Positions 54,990-64,000 of a stretch of 64,000 nucleotides of DNA are shown here, piece by piece. The stretch is from Stomoxys calcitrans (taxonomy: Eukaryota; Arthropoda; Insecta; Diptera; Muscidae). The notes under the pieces are model-generated. The model did no database searches, was not told the origin of the DNA, and was given only the letters and a program-made list of their open reading frames with translations. The stretch is from assembly GCF_963082655.1 (NCBI RefSeq), contig NC_081552.1:3579648-3643647 (forward strand), written 5' to 3'. The translations under genes and the position numbers were made by a program. Position 1 is the stretch's first letter, and every line of letters begins with the position of its first letter.

Positions 54990-55690
54990 ATGGACAACTT
55001 CAAAGAATGGACAATAGAATGGTCGATAGATATCGACGGTATAGATATTGAGCAGTCAGATGCTCTTGATGTTCTGGGCATGAAGATACAATGTGATGTC
55101 CGTTGGTCAAAACACGTATTCGTAGTGTCGAAAGAAGCATTCAAGTTTTTGGGCTTTCTTAACCGGTGCAGGAAATATTTCTACTCTTCTGATGTTCTCA
55201 ATATCTATACTACCTACACCAGGCCGAGGATGGAATATATAACTCTCATATATGGGAAGGAGTTGCAAAATCATCCTTGGAACTACTTGACCGGGTTCAA
55301 CGGAGATCGATGGTGTTGATCTGGGGACAGTAGAGTATCCACCTCTATTGCTTCTCTTGAACATCGTCGGAATGTGGGTAGCGTTGCATTGCTCTATCGT
55401 TATTTTCATGGGGTGTGTTCCCAGAATATTCGTCTTCTTATCCCTGACGGTATGATGTTCACCAGGAACACAAGACTTGCCAGGAGCTCACACCCGTTTG
55501 TAATTGATTGGCCAGTCGACCGAACCATGCATCGCCGAGAAAATTCATTTTTCGCCCGAACCATTCGTATGTGGAATTGACTTCCGGCTAATGTCTTTCC
55601 CACCGACATTGACGATCAGAAATTTAAGACGAATACCAATAAACACTACTCCATCTTTCCCCCTCCAACCCTTAACATTCCTAACTGCCA
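54990..55690 (+). pseudogene. Non-LTR retrotransposon fragment, thumb and C-terminus
   Basis: From 55040: QSDALDVLGMKIQCDVRWSK, AFKFLGFLNRCRKYF, NIYTTYTRPRMEYITLIYGK. After a frame change: SVALLYRYFHGVCSQNIRLL, HPFVIDWPVDRTMHRRENSF, FARTIRMWN, a stop, then LPANVFPTDIDDQKFKTNTN and KHYSIFPP. These are the thumb and the C-terminal RMWNxLP...FK.N...Y motif of Jockey-like and related reverse transcriptases. At least one frameshift (near 55310) and one stop (after RMWN). A family different from the RNase H-bearing one at 52878-53600. Confidence 0.82.
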
Positions 55691-55935
55691 ACGCAATGCA
55701 CTACATATTTATAAAGGGGACAACGCTTGCGTATTGGTTACGTAAAAAAAAACTAGAACCGCAGTAAAAATTTCTAAAAAAAACTGTATGCCCACTGTAG
55801 CTGAAAAACTGACCATCGACAAGCAGTGTTAGATAATTTTAAATTTAACCTCAAAGAAGGTCGAACCATAGCAAATTATAGTGAGGTTCCTTGGTGGATG
55901 CCTACATTTTCCTGGGATTGAGGGCTACATTTCTA

Positions 55936-56050
55936 TATGTCTACCTGGTAGCGTGCTCGGATTACCAGTAAGGGGTCGTGGGTTCGATACCCACCAAAAG
56001 CCTAGTCTGTCGCCATTTTTGGAGTCACAGTGGACTAAAATAGCCTGAGT
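55936..56050 (+). mobile_element. tRNA-derived SINE (type 2)
   Basis: TCTACCTGGTAGCGTGCTCG, ATTACCAGTAAGGGGTCGTG and GGTTCGATACCCACC (B box 55981-55991), then CTAGTCTGTCGCCATTTTTG and GTCACAGTGGACTAAAATAG. The same head, mutated, is at 32928-32991. Tail boundaries are uncertain. Confidence 0.65.
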
Positions 56051-56285
56051 CCTTTTAGAAATCACACTGTCGCACTTACCTAAACCAAGGGCTACATTAA
56101 GGGCTAAAGGGTCGATATTGGTGGTATGTGACATCATTGAACACATTAAGGACCAAAAGGGCTGAAACAATGAATCTAAAACCCTTTTTGTATGACGACG
56201 ATATGGATTTTAATGCGCATTATGAATTTTACTTTTCGAGAAGAAATTTGTCCTGGTGAATCTGACAAGAAATAATACCAAATCT

Positions 56286-57323
56286 AACAAGTAAAAGCGT
56301 GCAAAGTTCGGCCGGGCCGAATCTTGGGATCCCACCACCATGGATTCTACTAAAAATGTATACAAAATAAATTTAGTTGAAGGGCATTATTTTATTCTAC
56401 ATACCAAACTTCTGTCAAACCAGCATAAATTACAGCTTTTAGAAACCGTACAACGATGATCGAGAGACCGGTTGTACGGTCCAAGTCAGTCTTTCAGGTT
56501 ATAGATTGATCTGGACCGTATTTAGCAGAGTTATTGGAAGTCGTAACAAACACCCATGCAAAATTTCAGCCAAATCGGACAAAAATTGCGGCTTGTAAGG
56601 ACACAAGAAGTCAAATCGGCAGATTGGTTTATATGGGAGCTATATCACGTAAAATACCGATTTAAACCGTACTTGGCACAGTTAGTGAAAGTCATAACAA
56701 AACACTACAAATTCAGCTAAGCCGTAAAAAAATTGCGTCATGTAAGGGCTCAAGAAGCCTAATCGGGAGATCGGTTTGTATGATAGCTATATCAGGTTAT
56801 AGACCGATTTGGACCTTACTTTGTAGAGTTTTTGAAAATTATAATGGAACACTACTTGCAAAATTTCAGCCAAATCGGAGAAAAATTGTGGCTTGCAATG
56901 GCTAAAGAAGTCAAATCTGGTGATCGGTTCATATGGGAGCTATATCAAGTTATAGACCGATGTGGGCCGTTCTTAGCTTAGTTGTAAGAAGTCATAACAG
57001 AACACTACCGAATAAAAATTGCGGCTTCCAGGAGCCCAAAAATTCAAATCGGGAGACCGAGAGCTATATCTAAATTTGCAATACCCAACGACTTACATCA
57101 ATATAAGGTATCTGTGCAACATGTCAAGCGGCTAGCTCCACGCGTTCGACCGCTATCGTGATTCCGGAAGACGGACGGACGGACATGGCTAGATGGATTC
57201 AGGACTTCGAGACGATCAAGAATATACATACTTTATGGGGTCTTAGAATATTTCGAGGTGCTACAAACGGAATGACTAGATGAGTAGTCTATACCCACCA
57301 CCATCCTATGGTGGTGGGTTTAA
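56286..57323 (-). mobile_element. DINE/Helentron-like element, complete, A-type units
   Basis: Minus strand. 3' end ACAAGTAAAAGCGTGCAAAG, TTCGGCCGGGCCGAATC and CCCACCACCATGGATTC. It has four or so A-type units, and the head block ACGGACGGACATGGCTAGAT near 57180. The 5' end ACCATCCTATGGTGGTGGGT is at 57321. The 5' palindrome TACCCACCACC...GGTGGTGGGT is seen here in full. Confidence 0.85.
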
Positions 57324-60300
57324 AAATATTTACAAACAAATTTAAATACCTACTTGATAGTTGTCACCAGTCTTAAAGAGCTCTCTGCTTTTAAAATCTG
57401 GGAACTTTAATGAACTACTTTCGCACTAATGTTTGCGAAACCAAGCGAGACAGTTCTTAGCTTTGTATGAAGGACTTGGTAAGCTCTTCAGAAAATGTTT
57501 CGCTAAATGTACGGAAAAGCATAATTATCCATGCGAAATCAATAAAAGTCTTTCGATAAATTATTGGCCCAATTTGCGTTATCGTATTGTAGTACTCGTA
57601 CCTGATTCCTATTAAATGGGATAGAACCGGAAGAAAGACTACTCAAAAATATGCCTTGTGAGAACAGGTAGAGATATCATAGAAATGTGAAATGGTTAGA
57701 GCTGAGGTGTTAGCGAGATCGTGGGCAAAACTTCAAAGCCCCAGGTTTCTAAGCGCCTTTTAGCAGGTCCCTAAGTTGGTCACCTCGTTATTTCAAAAAT
57801 TTGTTGGGACTGCCAAATCTGCACCGTTCTATTTTTTACTAGTTTTTTTCGGTTCTAACACACAGTGCGAAGTTTGAAGTTTGCATTCAGGCAGTTATTA
57901 GCCTTGGAGGGAGTATGTACCGATTTACATTAACATTGATAGCATCGGTTCCCTTATGCGGTTCGGAAGCATTTATATTTGCGAAAGCAATCGAGACAGT
58001 TTTTAAATTTAAAGGCAAGACATGATGTCTTTCAGTACAATCAAATCTTCAGTACATGTTCAATTTGCTTTAATGCTGAACGCAACTATTCCATTGTCCG
58101 AGAAATTTCTTAAACTTTTCAATAAGAGATCCCCATACAAGCTTCCCCATATCTTGGTCAAAACTGAATTGACACAGAAACTGATTTCATCACATTGATG
58201 TACGAAAGAGGCCCATTTATGCAAATGTTATTCGCCCATCGTGGATAAATTTAATGTAAGTTCAATAAAGCTTAAATTTTTTGGAACCGGCACCGCGTTT
58301 AAAACGCTTGAAATTTTGGTATATTTAAATTGTGTTACAACTTTTAGATTTACAAAAATGGAACCAGCAATCCATTAAATCCAATTTTTTTGTCTCTTGC
58401 CAAAATTATTTATAGCTCAGATATTTTATTCATGAAAAATAAAAATTTTACATGTTAGACCTTAAGGGGGCTTGCTTTCCATCTAGATAATCAGTAACTC
58501 TTCTATAAATAAAAATACCCTCCCATTTGCCTACTCCCACAAAAGGTCATAAAAACAATCTCGGCCCAACTCTTCTTCCAGAGTGCAGCATATTTTTGTT
58601 ATCTCTTTAGCCGTATGTTTAGGCCATAAAAATATTTCTCATAGCTTCATGTAAATTTGCAATGAGAGTTGTTAAATCATATAATTTTCATATGCTTCAA
58701 GATTAAGATGCCCATATAAGCATCGTCTTTATAATGCGTGGCTGTCTTCTATTTCGCCCGTCTATATGTTCATATCAGCAAAAAAAGAAACAGTAGTCGA
58801 CATTTTGTCATGTTTTGTCATCTGGAGGCTAGAATGCCACCACCGTGAAATGTTTCATTTTCCTTGCGTTTGCACCTTTCGTTAAATCTGCTGCTGCTGT
58901 TGATGCTTCCCCACATTGCCACGCTAAATCACCTTAATTTTCTGTAGAAGGCAATGAAAAAAAACACACACTACACACCTTTCAATTTGCAAACATTGCC
59001 ATTGTGCCAGGAGGAGTGTGCTTTTGTTTTACCGCGACGAAAACAAAGGTAAGAACTACCAGACGGACGGACGGACGGGCGGCAAATAGACAGACGTACA
59101 AGCATAAGCTTTGGATTTTCGCAATCCTTTGCAATAATTTTTGCAACTAAACACCTAAGCATAGACACACATTCACATAAGGACACTAAGACACATACTT
59201 ATGCAGCCACTTGAATCACATCACAAAATCCAAGCAAATCCTTTCTGGAACACAACAAACCATTTCTTCTGTATGGAGGTGGTTGAAAAAAAAAACAACC
59301 AAGCGAGACGTAATGGTATTTGGCAGCATGTGTGAATGAGAATGTAAGCGTGTGTGAATGCTGGCAGTAATATAAGTACACAGAAAAAAAAACGGATACG
59401 ATATAAAATTTCCAAATACCCACAATTTCGACAAAATGTTCGATAGAAACAGAATCAAAACAAAGCTTTTATAGATTTCCAAACCAATTGCAATAGAAAA
59501 CAGTCGTGACAACAGTTTCATAGCAAGAAATGTAAGCGATGGTAAACTCGTAAGACCTGCAAGTAAGTAACATGCCACAAGACAACTGAAATTTGTGAGT
59601 AGGCCTCTACAGGCCTATACTTGCAAGTTGAACACAAATTGGATGCTGGGAACGCTTTAAGATCATGTGACCCGGTCTTGAACAGAAACATTTATAGTTC
59701 TGCTGTCAAGGAGTTGTCTTAGGGATGTTTAATGTATTTTAGGTTGAGAGAGACTATATTAGAAATTTTTTTCCATATTTGTTCACATTTTGCTCAGTGT
59801 AATGCCGGCTTTGTGTATTTTCAAGTGATTATCCTTTAGGCACTTTGCTCCAGTGAAAATATCTTTTATTTGTTTTTCCATGCATTTAGATTTTAGAAGA
59901 TTTGTACTAAGAAGTCTGCAGCTATTTCCATTGTCTACGCTCTCTCTGAAGCCAGCCAGGTCGTCCTGAACTCGTACTAGAGCTTCTTCTCCTTGTTGTT
60001 GTTATTGCTTTAACTAGATGTCACTTAGATTTGTTGGTAAGTGTTTACTAATACAAGCGACTACTTGAGAGGGATAAGTGTCAGAGACTAGGGCGCGCCA
60101 AACAAATGAACAAAAGGATTGTGTAACTCTGGAGTGCTAGAGATTAGTGAACATAAGAGCCCTATTGACGAGTTTCGTTTCTCTCCTTCCCTTCTGCCAT
60201 GCTGTTTTGTTTTAAACTATTTTTGGTTTTTTTCTTGTCTTTTGGCCAAAATATTTAGTCAACACTTCAAAACAACATTGGGAGTGCTTGGGACCACCAC

Positions 60301-60735
60301 CAAACAGACAAATAAAAAAACAACAAAACAACCACCTGCCATTTCATATGTAAATAAAAAAAAATGTCCGTCCCTCTGTAGGGCATTATGGTTAGGAGAT
60401 GCGATCAATTGTTCCCCGGATTGAATGAAAAATATCAAATTTTGAGGAATTCCGTTGATTAATGACAAAATACAATGTTGACGACGATTATGCGAGCGAT
60501 CATCGCACATTGTTTATTATTTTTATTTAATCAATCCAATCCGCCAAACAATTTTGGAATGTTTTCGAAACTGTTTTCTTGTTTTCGTGGTCGTCCCTCG
60601 TTTTTCGTCGTCATTGTCACTTTTGACATTGTCAGATAACAGACAATGGGAAAAATGTCCAAGCACTGACTGAACGATTTGCCAAATGCACAGTGAAATA
60701 AAATAAACACAACAATTTCCTTAAAAAAATTTTAT
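57324..60735. other. Unassigned AT-rich stretch
   Basis: No gene or known repeat. The words TTGCGAAACCAAGCGAGACA (57433) and TTGCGAAAGCAATCGAGACA (57979) are near copies about 550 bp apart (3 changes in 27). Around 59060-59090 there is a GACGGACGGACGGAC tract. The 120-codon frame 59578-59216 (minus) is hydrophobic but has no motif. Confidence 0.45.
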
Positions 60736-60737
60736 AT

Positions 60738-61050
60738 TTTTATACCCACCACCAAAGGAAGGGTGTACACTAATCTAGTCATTCCGTTTGTAACACCTCC
60801 AAATATTGATCTGCGACCCCATAAAGTGTACATATTCTGGATTGGCTCAACATTCTGCGTCGATCTGGCCATGTCCGTCCGTCTGTCGAAATCACCATAG
60901 CGATCGAACGCGTAAAGCTATCCGCTTACTTAATATTGATGTAGGTCGTTGGGGATTGCAAATGGGCCATATCGGTTCGGATTTGGATATAGCTCCCATA
61001 TAAACCGATCTCCAGATTTGACTTCTTGAGCCCCTGGAAACCACAATTTT
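60738..61050 (+). mobile_element. DINE 5' half, A-type
   Basis: TATACCCACCACCAAAGGAA start, GTCATTCCGTTTGTAACACC, CCCCATAAAGTGTACATATT, CATGTCCGTCCGTCTGTC and one A-type unit. At 61050 (ATTTTCGTCCGTCTGTCTGT) it switches into the middle of a second head. Confidence 0.75.
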
Positions 61051-61560
61051 CGTCCGTCTGTCTGTCGAAAGCACGCTAACTTCCGAAGGAGAAAAGCTAG
61101 GCGCTTGAAATTTTGCACAAATACTTCTTATTGGTGTAGGTCAGCTATGATTTTAAATGGGCCATATTGATCCATGTTTTGATATAGCTGCCTTATTAAC
61201 CGATCTTGGATCTTGACTTCTTGAGCCTCTAGAGGGCGCAATTCTTATCCGATTGGAATGAAGTTTTGCACGACGTGTTTTGTTATGATATCCAACAACT
61301 ATGGCAAGTATGGTTCAAATCGATTCATAACCCGATATAGCTGCCATATGAACCGATCTGTGATCTTGACTTCTCGAGCCTCTAGAGGTTTGCTACCTTA
61401 TTCGATTTGCGTGAAATTTGTACCACGGATCCTCTCATGACCATCAACATACGTGTTTATTATGGTCTGAATCGGTCTGTAGACTGATACAGCTCTCATA
61501 TAAATCGATCTCCCCATTTTACTTCTTGAGCCTCCAAATATCCATTTGCTGTACTTTTTC
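61051..61560 (+). mobile_element. DINE body, A-type, fused to the previous head
   Basis: CGTCCGTCTGTCTGTCGAAA, AAAGCTAGGCGCTTGAAATT and three units with CTAGAGGGCGCAATTC. It ends inside a unit near 61540 without a hairpin. Confidence 0.72.
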
Positions 61561-61759
61561 CCAAAGCATGTGTTTTTGTGTAATGACAGACTTTTTTCTG
61601 CGAGACTTACACTACTTCCGTGGTACGCATTATTCTGTGCATCTGCTGGAAGTTGTAATGATGGATTCTGAGTCGATCGGTATACATAGCAATGAGTTTA
61701 GCTGTCGTCCTTTTGGGAAGAACAGAAGGAAGAAAGCTAAACTCACTACTAAGTACCAT

Positions 61760-62068
61760 TTTCTAACTCGATTTAGCTATGTCCGCCTGTCCATCTGTCT
61801 ATCCAAGTTAATTTGTGTGCTAAACCAACCTGTTTAGATTTAGTATAGCTCCCGAATATCACTTATAGAGCCACTGCAAGCACATTTATTTACCAATCTT
61901 CGGACAATTTTGCATAACGCTTTCCTCTACGACTACCACAATATCAAAAGAGCTTGGTCCCATATATATGTTCATCCGATTTGGGCTTTCATTGCAAATA
62001 AATATGTGGTCATTTATTGACCGATTCACCTTAAGAAAGAAATTGACAATCGGTTCAGATTTATATAT
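61760..62068 (+). mobile_element. DINE fragment, split by a retrotransposon
   Basis: GATTTAGCTATGTCCGCCTG, then degraded unit words and ATCGGTTCAGATTTATATAT, ending at the T-rich start of the non-LTR element at 62070. Confidence 0.55.
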
Positions 62069-62069
62069 A

Positions 62070-63645
62070 TTTTTTTTATTTTATTAATAGATTAATTTAC
62101 ATATGGCTTATATTAATTCCTTTATAACATTTATATAACTTATTTTACATCTATGTTTGGCATAGCGATATTGCTGTTAGCCATTTTTTCAATACTGGTA
62201 TATATTTACACAATAAAAAATTCAAATGTGATTAGATATTATATTCATTCAGTATTAATTTGCTATATTTACAACTTAAAATAATATATTTAATAATGAC
62301 AGAAAATTCGCGCCATTTAGTATATCAATAACTTCACTCTCTTCAAGAATACTTTTACTAAAAAATAGGTTTCTGTAATCGGCGAAAATTTGGCAAGCCC
62401 CAAGAAAGTGATACATATGTGTTTTCCGGTTGGTTTAAATTGCAAATTGTACAAAAATTATTTGGATTATTACTTCCAGTTAAATTTCTGGCATTTAAAT
62501 CAAGCAAGCCTCCTTTAGCTTTTAAAATCAAGCCGGTTGCATGTGAAGATAGATCTTTTGTACAAGATGGTATTTCATTGTATTGCAGACAAGAATAGAG
62601 ATCATGGAATTGCGAGTTATTGGCACTGCTACAAAAATCATTAAGTTCTTGAGTATTTAAAACGTTAATAATCTCCTTCCAATAAGAACAAAGGGGGACA
62701 TTATTATCAGGGGGAGAGTATTGTATCCTGTGGCATATATTAGACCATTCCTTTGCTCAATATATATTCAATTCTATAACTTTTTCTGCTAGTATCCGTG
62801 GCAACCTGTGTGACCTTAAACGCAGAACTCTGTTGATATAACAAAAATGACTTTTTAACGTAGACATATACAATATAAAGTGGATAGACCAGTTTCTAAG
62901 TAGACCATATAGTTTGGCGTATTATTTGGAAAATATAACATTTTCTTAATAAAAAACCTTAATAGTTTCTCAACACATTCATATTTCTGAAAGCCCCAAA
63001 TTTGTGAGGCATAAAACATTATCGATCTGGAGCATGCTGTGAAAATTTTCAGTTTATTAGTCTTTGATATCTTAGGGTGAGCCAAATACTTCGACCATGT
63101 CGAATTTATAGCCATCTTAGAAGATACAAGTTTTGTCTGTAAGTGAGCGTTGAATGATAAGTTGTAAGCTAGTTCAACCCCAAGGTAAGTGTATCGGTTT
63201 ACAATCTCTATTTCTTGATTGTTATAATGCCATCTTAGATTCGTTCTTATTCGACTACCTTTACGAAAAACAAGTATTTTCTATTTTAATAAGTTGACCT
63301 TTAAACGCCATTTGGTACAATACCCTTGCAGAGCGTTTATCATTTCTTGTAAACCGGTGGGCGAATCAGACAGAATTACTATGTCATCTGCGTAAAGTAA
63401 TACTTTGATATTACAGCCTGCGACACTGACTCCGCCCGGTAATTCATTGGGCAAATCGTTGATGTATAATGAAAAAAGTGTCGGACCTAAAAAGGATTTC
63501 GAAAAACCGTAGCCGTCCCATATCTTAGTAGTCGTATCCTCATACAGACCTTGCAATATTCTGATAATTTTCGTAAACAAACCCATGCTTGACAATTTGT
63601 TTAACATTTGTTGTACGTTCATAAATATCAAAAATTCTCGTTCAA
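62070..63645 (-). pseudogene. Non-LTR retrotransposon, 5'-truncated, RT through 3' end
   Basis: Minus strand. RT starts in the palm: VQQMLNKLSSMGLFTKIIRI, FLGPTLFSLYINDLPNELPG, KVLLYADDIVILSDSPTGLQ (intact YADD), YCTKWRLKVNLLK, then a single TAG. In the same frame it continues with ILVFRKGSRIRTNLRWHY, YTYLGVELAYNLSFNAHLQT, INSTWSKYLAHPKISKTNKL and FYASQIWGF. A frameshift near 62855 leads to LKSHFCYINRVLRLRSHRLP, then LNDFCSSANNSQFHDLY and FCTICNL. After one more frame change it reads YHFLGACQIFADYRN and ends at a stop at 62276-62278. C-x2-C...H-x4-C (CTIC...HFLGAC) forms a CCHC-type knuckle at the C-terminus. A T-rich run at 62070-62085 is the complement of an A-rich 3' tail. The typical GVxQG box before SPTLFSLY is absent. 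The endonuclease and 5' half are lost, as usual for target-primed insertions. Confidence 0.88.
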
Positions 63646-63679
63646 TAAAGAAATATATTATTCACAATAGAGAGATTTT

Positions 63680-63955
63680 AAAGTTTTTAACTCATTCACG
63701 TATGCGGTAATTCGGCCCCAAATCTCAGTCCCTGGGTTCTCATTGTAGACACCCAGACCCACTCTGTCCTCCAACTTTGATCTTCCAGATGGCAATCCCA
63801 GAGTTCCGTCAATCCAAACTGTGCCTCTGGTAGCAGCAGTGTCCCACACTTGACCGCAAGTGTCATCTCAAGTATTGCAAACCTCTTCTATTCCATCTCG
63901 GTTTCCTATCATCACCTCCATTGTACCGCGATGGTATGAACTGCTCCACAAGCAA
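63680..63955 (-). pseudogene. Non-LTR retrotransposon fragment, start of RNase H
   Basis: Minus strand: WIDGTLGLPSGRSKLEDRVG, LGVYNENPGTEIWGR. Upstream (63955-63860) a frame-shifted counterpart of the AYHRxIIG-type region. It is the same family as 52878-53600 (shared DRVGLGVY.ENPGTEI). The sequence breaks off after GTEIWG near 63715. Confidence 0.75.
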
Positions 63956-64000
63956 TTAGATTTAACAAAAAATAAGTTAAATATGCATATTTATAATTGT

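Noticed and set aside
61418..61837. 139-codon plus-strand frame
   Set aside because: Starts inside DINE units and crosses into unrelated DNA; the first part is repeat-derived.
1..64000. A bacterial operon or phage-like system
   Set aside because: No long frames, ribosome binding sites or gene-dense layout; the repeat families are those of an insect nuclear genome.

Overview
This window looks like repeat-rich, gene-poor DNA from a higher fly. I see no intact protein-coding gene. The base composition is AT-rich, CAA/CAG-type simple tracts are scattered, and the content is dominated by degraded mobile elements. The families (DINE/Helentron-like elements, tRNA-derived SINEs, mariners, several non-LTR retrotransposons) fit a calyptrate, probably muscid, fly. 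That placement is inference from family resemblance, not from a search.

The commonest component is one non-autonomous family that I call DINE/Helentron-like. Its 5' end reads TATACCCACCACCAT and is followed by a conserved head containing a CCATAAAGTATATATATTC block and GATCTAGCCATGTCCGTC. Its 3' end has the inverted CCATGGTGGTGGG, a short hairpin (TTCGGCCCGGCCGAA) and TTTTACTTGTTT. Between the ends lie tandem units with a 153-bp period. The units fall into recognisable subtypes: A (CCCATATAAACCGATC), B (GCCATATAGACCGATC with TGTCCGATTTCGCC), C (GGCAGATCGGT) and a minor D. By hand tally, complete and broken copies cover about 20 kb, near 30% of the window.

Layout. 0-5 kb: four DINE copies. 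5.9-7.9 kb: a 607-bp foldback Tc1/mariner derivative, a SINE and a retrotransposon tail. 8-13 kb: DINE copies around a broken mariner. 13-18.5 kb: non-LTR fragments, DINE pieces and plain AT-rich DNA. 18.4-23.7 kb: a second composite family (X) with about 130-bp tandem units, present in two diverged copies of about 1.5 kb and interrupted by a DINE. 25-31 kb: DINE copies, including the cleanest 153-bp array. 31.2-31.6 kb: a frameshifted C2H2 zinc-finger fragment. 32-36.5 kb: a mariner MITE, a SINE head fused to a DINE, another long DINE and a non-LTR reverse-transcriptase fragment. 37-50 kb: C-, A- and B-type DINEs, a deleted mariner with two catalytic aspartates, and long featureless stretches. 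52.4-57.3 kb: a full-length SINE, RNase H and reverse-transcriptase fragments, the second 607-bp foldback element and another SINE. 60.7-64 kb: DINE pieces with a 5'-truncated retrotransposon inserted in one, and a further RNase H fragment.

Nothing here works together as a pathway. The biology is that of transposon accumulation, nesting and decay. The most informative signals are the 153-bp periodicity shared by diverged DINE subtypes, the pair of nearly identical foldback elements 48 kb apart, and family X with its partly conserved reading frame.
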